This document shows, one piece after another, positions 25,639 to 36,249 of a stretch of 64,000 bases of DNA. Each line of letters starts with the position of its first letter. Position 1 is the first letter of the stretch. The position numbers were made by a program, and so were the translations under genes. Source of the stretch: Antennarius striatus (lineage: Eukaryota > Chordata > Actinopteri > Lophiiformes > Antennariidae); NCBI RefSeq assembly GCF_040054535.1, contig NC_090785.1, positions 6,817,501-6,881,500 on the forward strand, read 5' to 3'. Below the pieces are notes generated by a model that did not search any database, was not told the DNA's origin, and saw only the letters and a list, made by a program, of their open reading frames with translations.

Positions 25639-28600
25639 ATGTCAACACCAGCAAGACGACGTTTAATGAAAGATTTTATGCGGTAAGCAAACAAGTAAAA
25701 GTACAGCTATAGCTAACGAAACAACGTCTGGCTACCGTGTTAGCATACACTGTATTGTAACCTGTAGCATACTACCAAAACAAACTACAATTTGACATAT
25801 AAATACTGTCCGATTACACTGATCATAATTACATACTTGTCTTAAAATCTGGTAGCTGCCTTTATGTCCGTGGGCTATTAAACTTCCATCTGTTAAGCCA
25901 TGAAAAGGCACGATCTTGTCCATCTTGCCGGTACAATAGCACAGAGATCAGCGTTAGCAAGACTTGGGAGTGGTAAAGTTAATGTTCGTGGTCCTAGCTG
26001 CAAACAGGCGTCTAAGTAAAGATGGTTCGCTTTGTTCTGATGATAAAATAACAAAAACTGTTGATGGCTGTGTTACTATATGATATTAGTTCGGTGGGTA
26101 TTTATTACTGGGTGTACAGGATACAGTTGTGTCTACTGGCCAGATGGTCTTTGAGAACCAAATCAAACGTGTTGTGGGATCTACAATGCCCCTTCACACA
26201 GTGATCAAGGGAGCGCCTGTTTGCGGGCCCTGATAGGTCAACGTCTAAGCCGGAGGATAGGTAACCATCTGCCGTGTAGTCACTGAAAACATTTTCTGAG
26301 TTGGCACTGGCACTTCGATATTTAACCATGAACTTGAAGTGCTCTAGCATTCCTCTTGTAATTATGGCCAGTGAGAGACTTTGGATGTCTCAGGGCTAGG
26401 GAACCAGCTGTATATGGTGGAACATCAGCATACATATAATTATGATCCATTAATGGCTTTTGCCTTCAGCCCGAGAATTCTGTGGGGTAGCAGACAAAGC
26501 AGAACCAAATGAGTCTCACTGGGTTGTTGCTACAGCAGTTTTAATGAAGTTGACGTGTCGTTAAAAAAAGAAGAATGTGGTAATTTGAAAATCAATTTTG
26601 ACATGAAATAAAATTATTTCATGTCATAATTGATTTAGAACTGAATAAGGCTCACCAGGTTGGTACAGCAATTTTAATGAAGTTAACATGAAATCTAATA
26701 ATTTGAAAACACCACAAAGTTATTTTTGTATGTTTATTGTCATCAAATCAAATCTGTTTGGATGTGAAATGGTACTCTAAATGCACTGCCATTCATAAAC
26801 AAAGATTGATTGAGGTTCACTTGGTGAACACAGGATTTTATGAAGTATAATTACATAAGCTTAGGAACAAACAACCGGTGAAGGTAGTTCATTTATCCAT
26901 GATAGTATTCTGTATTTAAAGTTTACGTGGCATCTCCAAATTTGGACTCAGAGCTACTGTCACAATTTTAGCCATTCTTCTGTAAATATAGACTGATCAA
27001 CTTTATTATTATTGGCAGTGAAAGGTCTGTGATGTAGGACAACAGTTGCAATATCTTTCAGTATGATACTATTTCTTAATATCCTTCATTCTATAAGGAA
27101 AGTCCCATTAATGGGAAAGCACTTAATGATTCTGTGTATAACGGGTGTAGTATAGTTTGTCTAATAAAAATGATGTTGACCTCTGTTTATGCTTTGTCTG
27201 TGATCTGTAATGCCAGTCTTCATTTACTCTATCTGTAGGCTGCAAGAAGATCCTCCAGCTGGAGTTAGTGGGGCCCCATCAGAAAACAATATCATGGCAT
27301 GGAACGCTGTTATTTTTGGGTAAGTTGATTTGGAAATGACAAAAGAGTGAATAAGGATATGGTATAAATAGGCGGATGCTTCGTAGAAAAAGGCACATTT
27401 CACAGAGAATGATTTACTTCGTAGAAACAGTCAAGAGAATGAACTCAACAATAATAGTATAGGTTCAAGCATGAAGGTTGTCAGGAAAATAGGTAAATAT
27501 ATGAAATAATCATAATATCCATAGTTAACCACAAGGATAAAGACTGATATGTGATATTGGTAATTAATTATTTTTCTGAAGTGCTGACAAATTGTTTTTC
27601 TTAATACAAAATGTCACAAGACAGGAGCTTTCCTAAGCAGGTCTTGTGAGTATGGTAATTTAAAACCTGTTTTACCTCTTCTAGGCCAGAGGGAACACCA
27701 TTTGAGAATGGTAAGTACTGTCTAAAGCTTTACATCTAAACCACTGAACTTTCTACACCTGCTGTAAAACAACAGCAAAGTTTCATTAAGAATCTAAATG
27801 TTGAATTGTGGAACTAATTTTTTTATCAATATTGGTATGAATAGATTTTAGGCAGTGTTTTTAAAGTACCTCAGGTGATGCTTTGTTTAGCCACAAAACT
27901 ACAATATTTGTTCAGATCATCAGGGATTGGAGTTTTTTTCCCCATACACATTAGAGAATGACAGTAAATATTTGTCTAATAAAGACAAACCTAACTCCCT
28001 CTTGGTCTCTTTTACCTAGGGTCCATGTGAACACTTGTTCCACATACAGTATACCGGTAGTTCCTTTTAGAACGGTCAATAGGTTGGCAGCTGAGATTAA
28101 AACAACATTAACACAGTGAGATTGACAACTTGATCATGTTGGTTATAGTAATCACTTCTTTCTTTTACCTCAGTGAAATAGTTGGAGTTTGCTGATTGTA
28201 AGTAGGAGAACTCAAAGTTTACAACAGATTTTGATCAATTACTGTACTTTTGGAACTGTGGACCTACGAAAGGAACACGTGTGATTACATTTTTTGGCTT
28301 ATGTGAAAGGTCATATAGATTCAGAATTATTGTTTTTATGAATCCTATGTTAACACACCCACCTCTGCTAGATCAGCTTGGCATGACCTTTCTCACATAG
28401 CTCCTCACTGAAACAACACTGAATATGTTAAAGAGAAAGGCTTTGTTAGGGCAAATACATCAGAGGCAAAAGTGGTCATGGCATCATCATAGAATGAGTC
28501 ATGAATTCACTTTACAGAAGTTCTCCTTGGAATGGAAATTAATTTCAATTTATAGTATGTCGTAATGTTTTGTTTTTCAGGAACCTTCAAACTTACCATT

Positions 28601-29146
28601 GAATTCACAGAGGAATATCCAAATAAACCACCAACAGTGCGATTCACCTCTAAAATGTTTCATCCAAATGGTATGTGTTTCACTGGCAGGGCTGGACAAC
28701 GTATAAACACATTTAGTGTGTGCTTTCAGCTGCAGCATTTAAAAGACATTACATCTGTCCTTTGTTTGTCTCGGTAGAACTGACCTGTTTTTCCTGCATC
28801 AATAATCTAATAAAGATTTATATTGCATGTGCACTTTTTCAGTGTATGCAGATGGTGGTATATGCTTAGATATTCTTCAGAATCGTTGGAGTCCAACCTA
28901 TGATGTCTCTTCAATCTTAACTTCAATACAGGTAATGCAATTTTTCAAGTGTAAATTAATTATTTGATGACTATCATCAAGAACATAATCCACTGACATT
29001 TTTTGTTGTATATTTAGTCCTTACTGGATGAGCCAAACCCCAACAGTCCTGCGAACAGCCTAGCAGCACAGCTGTACCAGGAAAACAAGCGGGAGTACGA
29101 GAAGAAGGTCTCTGCCATTGTTGAACAGAGTTGGCACGAATGTTGA
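25639..29146 (+). CDS. ube2a: Ubiquitin-conjugating enzyme E2 A (Rad6 homologue)
   Basis: This nuclear E2 enzyme works with RAD18 to monoubiquitinate PCNA in DNA damage tolerance and with RNF20/40 to ubiquitinate histone H2B. Six coding exons are visible: 25639-25682, 27239-27319, 27685-27710, 28581-28670, 28843-28931 and 29018-29146. All have GT/AG borders, and together they give 152 codons plus stop, the exact family length. The protein begins [13 protein letters not shown]. The E2 fold is complete, with the HPN motif at residues 78-80 and catalytic Cys88 in GGICLD; Ser120 is kept. Compared with the recalled human UBE2A there are about ten changes (K11, M14, A35, N50, T73, G86, L125, K140, H150, E151), many for so conserved a protein. 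AATAAA lies at 29842. UBE2B is the alternative, but T56, T60 and the C-terminal Cys favour UBE2A, as does the neighbouring nkrf. Confidence 0.95.
26589..26636. repeat. Near-perfect hairpin in ube2a intron 1
   Basis: Two 23-base arms (26589-26611 and 26614-26636) are reverse complements at 22 of 23 positions, with a two-base loop. The flanks include two diverged direct copies of a segment containing 'ttttaatgaagtt' (about 26540 and 26675). It could be a cruciform-forming palindrome or the remains of a small MITE. Confidence 0.7.
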
Positions 29147-29841
29147 CCCTTGTTAGTGGTTTTGTTATGAACAGCGTCCAGTTCAGAATCAAGACACCAC
29201 AAATCAAGGAAAGTCTCACAGAATTGTTACACATCTGAAAATTCTCCAGTATATTTGTCTCATAACTGTCGTTAAATTTGTATGATACTGTGTTGTGGCA
29301 TTCATTCCTGCCAAATAATCTCGTTGGGAAATGTACCTTGTTATACCTGGGTTACTTGCTAGATGCCCCAACTTTTAAGACTTAAGCTGTCTCCTATTAT
29401 TTTCTACGTTATGTAAGAAGGGTGGATGGCGGTGACCATTAGATGTGCTTGCTGTGTAGATGCCAACTTCGTATCTACAAATAACAAAGGTCTTTGTGTG
29501 TTTCTTGGGATCTCTTTTGGTTTTGTTATTTTCTGCATTTCAGATGGTTAGAAAAATGACACTTGTGCTGCGGGAATTTGTCTTCTTGATCTCATGCCTT
29601 TTTGATTTTTTGGTTTGGTCTAGATATTGATAAATATCTATACATATATTCAACACAAACAATATACTAGGTACACTTTCCTCCCAGATTTATAATACTG
29701 ACAAAGTGGTAACATTGTGCTATTTTAAAAGAAATCAGCCATCATAATAGGCTCATTATACAGTGTAAAAGAGGATGTCTGTTTTCAGATTATAAAATTT
29801 TGCACAGGTAACCCATGAAACAAACTGTACATTGTCTTGTA

Positions 29842-29847
29842 AATAAA
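29842..29847 (+). terminator. ube2a polyadenylation signal
   Basis: A canonical AATAAA lies about 700 bases after the ube2a stop, followed by a GT-rich stretch (ttggttgtagttgttgtttt) as expected for a cleavage site. Confidence 0.6.
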
Positions 29848-30247
29848 ATAGTACACATTGGTTGTAGTTGTTGTTTTGTACAAACATTCAAGTCTCTTTT
29901 TAGTTGTTTTTAATTTATTCTGTTACACCTGTGAAAACAGACAACTACTGACATAAACCAACACATCTGACATTTAGCTGACAAGTTTCTAGCTTTAAAA
30001 TTCTGATTTTCGGTGCAACCTGTACCTGTGGAATAATCTCCAAGTGTTATAAAAAAAAAAGCAACATTGTTTTTATTGCTGAACATATTTTTTGCCATAG
30101 TGAGATGAGTGTATCGTAATATACTTGGATGTTATTGTCTGTAATCCTTGTCAACTGTCTACAATGTTCACAAGCAAGCAGTGGACAAGTTGCATATTCT
30201 GTGTCTGATATAAGGAGATGCAAAAACTTTTGACTGATACAGTATAT

Positions 30248-31043
30248 TAGGGCTGCCACAATTAGCCGACTGGTCTCGACTATGTCGACTGTTAAAATCA
30301 ACTAATAGTCGACGCATCTTTTTTAATCCTTGTTTTTCTCGAAACAGCTGCCGCTTCTGTCTTTATCATCCATGACAGACACGCGCAGTCCTCGTAATAG
30401 GGGTCATGTCACCCAAAGTTATACCAGACGGGCTCTGGTTTCACAGCTACCTGGCAGACAAGGAGCTGTGTAAGCATTTTAATAAAAAAGAAGAGTGCCA
30501 TGCAATGTCTGTAAGACGGGACTAGCCTTCCACAGCAGCACAACAGCAATGCATGAGGACCGGAAAAGGAAGCACATTGTAGCTCTTGTCAAAGATGAAG
30601 CTGTAAATAACGTTAAGCCATGACAATTTCATTCATTAGCCAGCCTTAGCACACACATTTCATGTGTTTTCTGTAACAATAATTTCTTATAGTGCCTATC
30701 TCATGTTTCATGCCAAAAACAAATCAAGGAAAGAAAAAAACCACACAAAAAAACTGAAGTACTTTTGTGTTGCTTTGACAAATGCCTTTCCCTTAACTGT
30801 TTGCACTTTATGCTACACAGTTAAACAATTGTTGCTACAAGGTTATTTCATTGAAGGTTTAATGAACTATCATAACTTTTATGAGTTAGCAAATACCTTA
30901 AAGACTTTGAGTTGAAAACTAATGATGGTTATACAGTATAAGAGCAGCTTCATGCTTATGTGGTAAGGTGTACGTTTTAGTCAATTAATTGTAATAAATA
31001 ATTGATTAGTCGACTATCAAAATAATCGTTTGTGGCAGCCCTA
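30248..31043 (+). mobile_element. hAT-family DNA transposon, non-autonomous
   Basis: The terminal inverted repeats are TAGGGCTGCCACAA and TTGTGGCAGCCCTA, with inner 'agtcgac' repeats. Flanking 8-base sequences (cagtatat and cggtaaat) match at 6 of 8, as expected for an aged hAT target duplication. Near the left end, frames around 30490-30590 resemble a BED zinc finger (CHAM..CKTGLAFHSS..AMHEDRKRKH). The catalytic domain is missing. It lies between the convergent ube2a and nkrf 3' ends. Confidence 0.8.
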
Positions 31044-31264
31044 CGGTAAATATTTGGAATTGCTGGAGGTGGCAAAGTATCCTAAAAGTACATTTATATG
31101 GCAAAGGAATGTAGAAACCACAGGTAGCATTCTGACTTCTCATTTATCCCACAAAAAGTCATGTTCAATGCCAATATTAATTTTGGCGCACAAGTACAAA
31201 CACTAGTTACACAGGAGTGTGACTTGTTAAAAGTTCAAGATGTCTCTTTTTCTCTGCATGCAAA

Positions 31265-34200
31265 TTAGTGAGAGGCCTGAGGTTTCACTAGCTCATACCG
31301 TCCAACCTGTCCTTCCTGTAGAAGCTGACCAATGAGCTCATCTTTGTGTACTTTTCTGCTGACAACAAGGAATCTATGTCGTCCCTGTCCATATGACTTG
31401 CTTCGTAGGCCGTATTTCTGAGATATCTGGTGGATTTGCTTGCGTTCATCGTTGTTCAAGTCAGTGGCGAAGCGAAGATCATTTTGTCGTTCTGAACTGG
31501 CATAGTTGCGAATGATGTCCTCAATGTCACGCTTGCTGAGCTGGATTCCAGTTTTGTCCATGTCCATACCCAAACCCAACCCTTCTCTGGAGAACTGCTC
31601 CTTCACTCTGATTGGTTCTGAAATGCCTTCCCCATCTCGTCCCAGGCCACCTCCTCTCCAGCCCATTTTGCGGAGCAGCTGGTTTCCAATGTTGTCTTCC
31701 TTAATCTCCTGCCTTGTGGCGTCCTCACCAGACCGAGCCAGGATCTGGGATCGGGATATAGCGTCACCATGACCCTCTTTTCTCAAGTTGGACTTGACCA
31801 CAGCCTGAGTCTGTCTCAAGGTGGCTAAGGCCTCGTTTGCTGCAATGTGCTTCACGGTTTTTTTCGGCCCAATGCCTGCCGCCACATATTGCCCTTCTAA
31901 GTAGACTTCACACCTCCAGCGATGATCGGGCAAAACGGTGAACTTGTAATCAGCAGTCACTTTGTTAAACTGTGCTGTGTCATTAATGATACAGATTGCA
32001 TTGTCCGAGTTTTCCAAGATAACCAACTCACTCAGATGCTTCTTTTTGCTAACCACTTGTCCGAAGTGTACACCCCAGTCGGATTGATTATTTCCTCTGG
32101 AGTACTGCGGCGGTGGTTGCTGTTGTTGTCGCTGTGCCTGATTCATGCGAAGCTTCCTCACTGCCTCTTCAGCTGCTGCATGCTTTGAGCTCTTTTTAGT
32201 GCCTGTTGCCTGCGCTACTAGCTCATCCTGTAGGAACACACTGCACAGCCAAGCACTGCTGTTGGGGAGCATGTCAAATTTGTAGTCTATCTTCATGCGA
32301 TTGAAAGCAGCAGAATTGTTGAGTATGCAGATGGCATCGTGAGCATTGTCCATAACCACAAACTCTGTCCAGTGCTTCCGTTTGTCAGGCTCATACTGGC
32401 CCTTAGAACTGGGTGTTGGTTTATCCTCTGGGTTGCGAAGTGCAGGTAAAAATGCTGGGGTGGGGCTGTGCATCTGGCACACAACTATGTCATTGACTAT
32501 TGAGTGTCTGTATTTGCGCTGCACCACGCGAACTTCAACTGGTTTCAGGAAGAGTTTTACAGCTTGCTCAGAGGCCCGGTCCCTCGCTCCATTCTTACTC
32601 CCAGAGTAACCAGTAGCAAGATAAACACCCTGACATCTCAGCTCACAGGCATAACCATCTGTTGGGACTTTCCTATTCTTTGGTAGGTCCGCCTGAGGAA
32701 TGTCCTTCAAGTTGACGTAAATATACTCCGGATTAGTCTTGCAGGCCTGAATACTCCGACTCAGCATGAAATTATAATTTGGTGAGTCACTTCCAGTTAC
32801 AAACATGGGGTCTCTAAATGCAACAACCAACGCAGATGCCACACTGCCTATTAGCCTTTGCTTCTCATCCAGCGTGGACTGTGACACAGGAATTGGAAAT
32901 GATGAAGGGCCCAGCTGGGAGGTGGTGGGACTGTTCCTGCCTGGGCTGTTGTAGACTCTGGAGAATGGCCTGCTTGACGACGGCCGATCCTGATAACTGT
33001 ATCCCAAACCCTGACGTCCTCCCAATCGACTCCCTGCACCATAGCCATTGTATCGATGGGGCTGAGAATAGGAACCTGAATTTCGAGAGCGGTGGGCCTC
33101 ATAGTTGGATATGTAGTCCTGCTGTGTTTTTGACATGAAGTTTGAAACGGATCCATGTTCTCCATAACCCAGCCCACTTGTACTACCTGGAAACATTTCT
33201 CTGTCTCTACCTCTATAGGAACCCCAAGAGTCTGAACTGTACGATGGCATTCTGTCATAAGCGGGTGTTAGCGAGGAGGAGGTGCCCTGCATTCTACTGG
33301 CATTGCTGTAGGAAGAGAGCTCTGAGTCCCACTGTTTTGCACCATATGGCTCACTCCTCCTGCGCTCCTTATCATTCTCCTTCTCATCAATGCCACCTCC
33401 TCCGCTGCTTCCGCCACTGACAAAGTGAACAGGCTCAAATCGAGCTCTAGAACCAAATTTTGACACAGGCATTTTCCTCATGGGCTCGTCTCCTGCAAGA
33501 AGATGACATAGGTAAAGAGTTAGAAAAGCAGCGATGATGTCTTGCATGACTTAAGTGGCAAATTTATCAGTTACCATCTCAGATGGCACAAAAGGGTTAC
33601 TCTGATCCCATGAAACTGTACTGTTCAATTTCAAAAAGGTTGTTGGGACAGGACTTGCTGTTAATTTCATTATGTTTAACCCACATACTCAGGGACATTA
33701 ACTGAGCTGAAAGACAGAACTATATTTTTTGCTGTGTCCTCTCTTTGTCTGCTGTAACAGTTTCTCCAGCTCTTTAAAACACACAGCAACAGCAAACCAG
33801 TGGAAGATCATATGATAAATAAGTTTCAGATGTATTTTTTTTATTAATGTGTGATTCCTGCCAGAACATTTTGAATATGAAAAAAATAATCAGTGCACAT
33901 AAACTTGGTATCAAATTCTCATGCCATAGTTTCACTAAAAAAGTAGTTTTGCATTGAACCCAAGTATGAGGTGTGTATTAGCATGAATCTGCCAGTACGC
34001 AGTGTTCAAAGCCAGATGTTTAATATTACTTAAAAGTATTTTTTGTTAGCAGAGCCCAGTGGTTCCCATTTATTGTTTTGCTTTATGCTGTTTTAATTAT
34101 TGAGGATTATTCTTGGGGGCCCTCCACACCGGGAGTTGTGTCTGGTCTGCCCACAGGGGCGTTGCCCGGGGATCCCTCAGGTCCGGGGGACTGGGGCAGC

Positions 34201-35395
34201 TCTGCAGTTGGTGTGGTGTCTGCCCTGGTCTGTCGGGGTTGAGGGGGAGTCTCTGTGGCGGTGCTTCCTGTGGCTGCAGACTGTGGTGCCTCTCGGTGCG
34301 GATGGCCCCCATGGGTGGCTTCTCCTCACCTGGATCCTCAGTGCCAAGCCATGCTAACAGTCTGCTTACTGTATGTGTGAGTGTGTGTGTGTGTGTGGGG
34401 GGGGGGGCTAAATGTGTCACTTTTTATTGTTGTATGTTTCATTCTTTTATCACGTTTTATCATAGTTTTATCATAGTGCAACTTTGAGTTACACTATGTA
34501 TGAAAAGTGCTATATAAAGTTTGATTAGATTTGATTTACAATAAGTCACTGCAATGGCTATAGATTTTTTTAAATGCATTGTTAGATATTCTTTTTTTAA
34601 AGTCTTGTTAATTATATCCAACATAACTAAAAGATCCGCAATACCTGATATTGTCACTTAACTATACACTGGTATCATGTAGGTATAAACAAAGCAAACT
34701 GTATATCACTCAAATATCTTTTTTAATATGTGCATATTGCAAAACACATACTGTACTGATTTTTTTTCAGAGTAAAAAATATTTTTTTTTAAATATTTTA
34801 GGGAGTAGTTTAATGTGATGGTAATACAAGTGCAGAAACATGATCCATGCAAGTATGTCAAAGCAGATGTAATGCAGACAGTTCAAGGGGCAAAAGGTGT
34901 ACTTCCCTTGTGCTCTGGGATGTGCTGCCTGAACATCATAAGGCTACACAGGCCCCATTCTAAGTTTTGTAGCCACTAGGTAGTATGGCATAAAACAACA
35001 GAGATGATCTTCTCTGTTTGGATTAACTTCAACTCAAACACACGTCAACCGCGGACTTAAAACATTAATTAAGTTTTGAATCTTTGTCACATTATCTGTT
35101 CCCTCGAATTATATTTCTTCCCTCTGGCCTTTTGAACAAGGACGTATGTGACCTCTTCCTGTGCAGGAGAACAAAACCTTCGCATGGTCATTAGAGATGT
35201 GTTTGCACTACCTGGGTTAGGCTCTATCAATTGCATCTGTATACTTGCTGGAACAATGTTTCTGCTTTAATGCAAACAGCACTAAAACTCAGATAAGGAC
35301 TCACTGCCATCAGAAGAATTATGTCTCTTTTTTGCTTCAGAACTAGGACTTGGATCAAAGGAGGGCATTTCGCCAGTGAAAGTCCCTTCTGCCAT
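31265..35395 (-). CDS. nkrf: NF-kappa-B-repressing factor
   Basis: This nuclear/nucleolar RNA-binding protein represses NF-kB-responsive promoters and, in mammals, binds XRN2 and DHX15 in rRNA processing. Two coding exons were found: 35395-35305 (MAEGTFTGEMPSFDP..., matching human MAEGIDIGEMPSYDL) and 33492-31265. The donor GGCA|GTGAG joins the acceptor CAG|GAGACG in frame, giving 772 aa against 690 in human. Domains in order: a Ser/Gly/Tyr-rich low-complexity segment (about 50-220), a region like the human XRN2-binding part with IQACKTNPEYIY, three double-stranded-RNA-binding-like modules (the last about 510-590), G-patch (about 629-675, with GNQLLRKMGWRGGGLG) and R3H (about 701-745, with RKQIHQISQKYG). 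An in-frame ATG four codons upstream (35407) is an alternative start. The gene is convergent with ube2a. Confidence 0.93.
34085..34540 (+). mobile_element. Interspersed repeat with LINE-like tail, in the nkrf intron
   Basis: A GC-rich body (34120-34360) contrasts sharply with its AT-rich surroundings. It is followed by a GT tract, a G run and a tail 'gaaaagtgctatataaagtttgatt', the usual 3' end of several fish retroposons. The same kind of tail occurs at about 63080-63115. The family is not named with certainty. Confidence 0.55.
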
Positions 35396-35809
35396 CACCA
35401 GCACCATCCAAATCAAATCCAGGCCATACCTGTTATTTGGGCCAGAAACATAAATTAGACAGCTGTTTAAAAAAAGGAATAAAATATACAAAGAGCATCT
35501 GGGCAGATTGAAATTACACTCTATGGTCGATCACTATGCATCACCAATGCATTTCATGGGAAACCAACACAACTTTTCTGCAGCACAGCACCCAATCAGT
35601 AAAATACAAACTATGCCTCCCATAAACAAATCATTATCACATGAATGAACATCTTGTGAACATGATGTTAAACGCAGATGCATTTCGTGACGCAGTAGGC
35701 CAACACTGCCCATCTCTTACAAGCTACCATGCTTCAGGAGCTAAACATAATTAATAATATGGCATCTACCCACATCTGTAGTGAATAGGCTGTAAGTTTG
35801 TCGTCTCAC

Positions 35810-36135
35810 CTTAAGGTATAGCCGTTTGTCCAATTTATATCGCTGTCCTTCGACTGAGCAAGGCACACTGCATTTGTTTATATGCTGAACCGGGTATGAT
35901 CACTTTCGCGTTAGCCTCTTCCAGTTCGCTTCCAATGCGGTACTGTCTGCTAGCATTAGCCAGCTAGCCAAACCGAGACTTAGCCTGGTCATATGTCGTT
36001 TTCAGTCGGATTCAACGAGAACACATAAGTCTGTTTGATGTAACTGCATTTCCTGAGTCGGGTAGCTGAAATGAGACACAACTCCCTCCTGACGGACACA
36101 GTTATCATCTAACTAGAAAGAAGCGTCCATTTTCT
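35810..36135 (-). other. nkrf: Probable non-coding first exon of nkrf
   Basis: On the minus strand a donor CTTAAG|GTGAGACG ends an exon at 35810. The coding exon is preceded by an acceptor (aaataacag|GTATGG, exon start 35429). The upstream end is not sharply defined. The patch is GC-richer than its surroundings and has no long frame on the minus strand. Confidence 0.5.
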
Positions 36136-36177
36136 GGTACGGCTACAGTAAAATCATGGCGTCTGACATCGCGCTGA

Positions 36178-36191
36178 CCCAGAATGCATTG
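36178..36191 (+). promoter_or_regulatory. ZNF143-like site in the nkrf promoter
   Basis: CCCAGAATGCATTG matches the core of the vertebrate ZNF143/THAP11 element (CCCAGAATGC), frequent at housekeeping promoters. It lies just upstream of the probable nkrf first exon, next to an ATGGCG stretch (36156-36161) and CpGs. Confidence 0.45.
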
Positions 36192-36249
36192 CCGCCGGAC
36201 AAATGAAGCGCAGTCGTGTCCGGAGATTTTAATGTGTGTATTTTACCAG

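Noticed and set aside
31506-33420. Several plus- and minus-strand frames inside nkrf
   Set aside because: They are shadow frames of the long nkrf exon.
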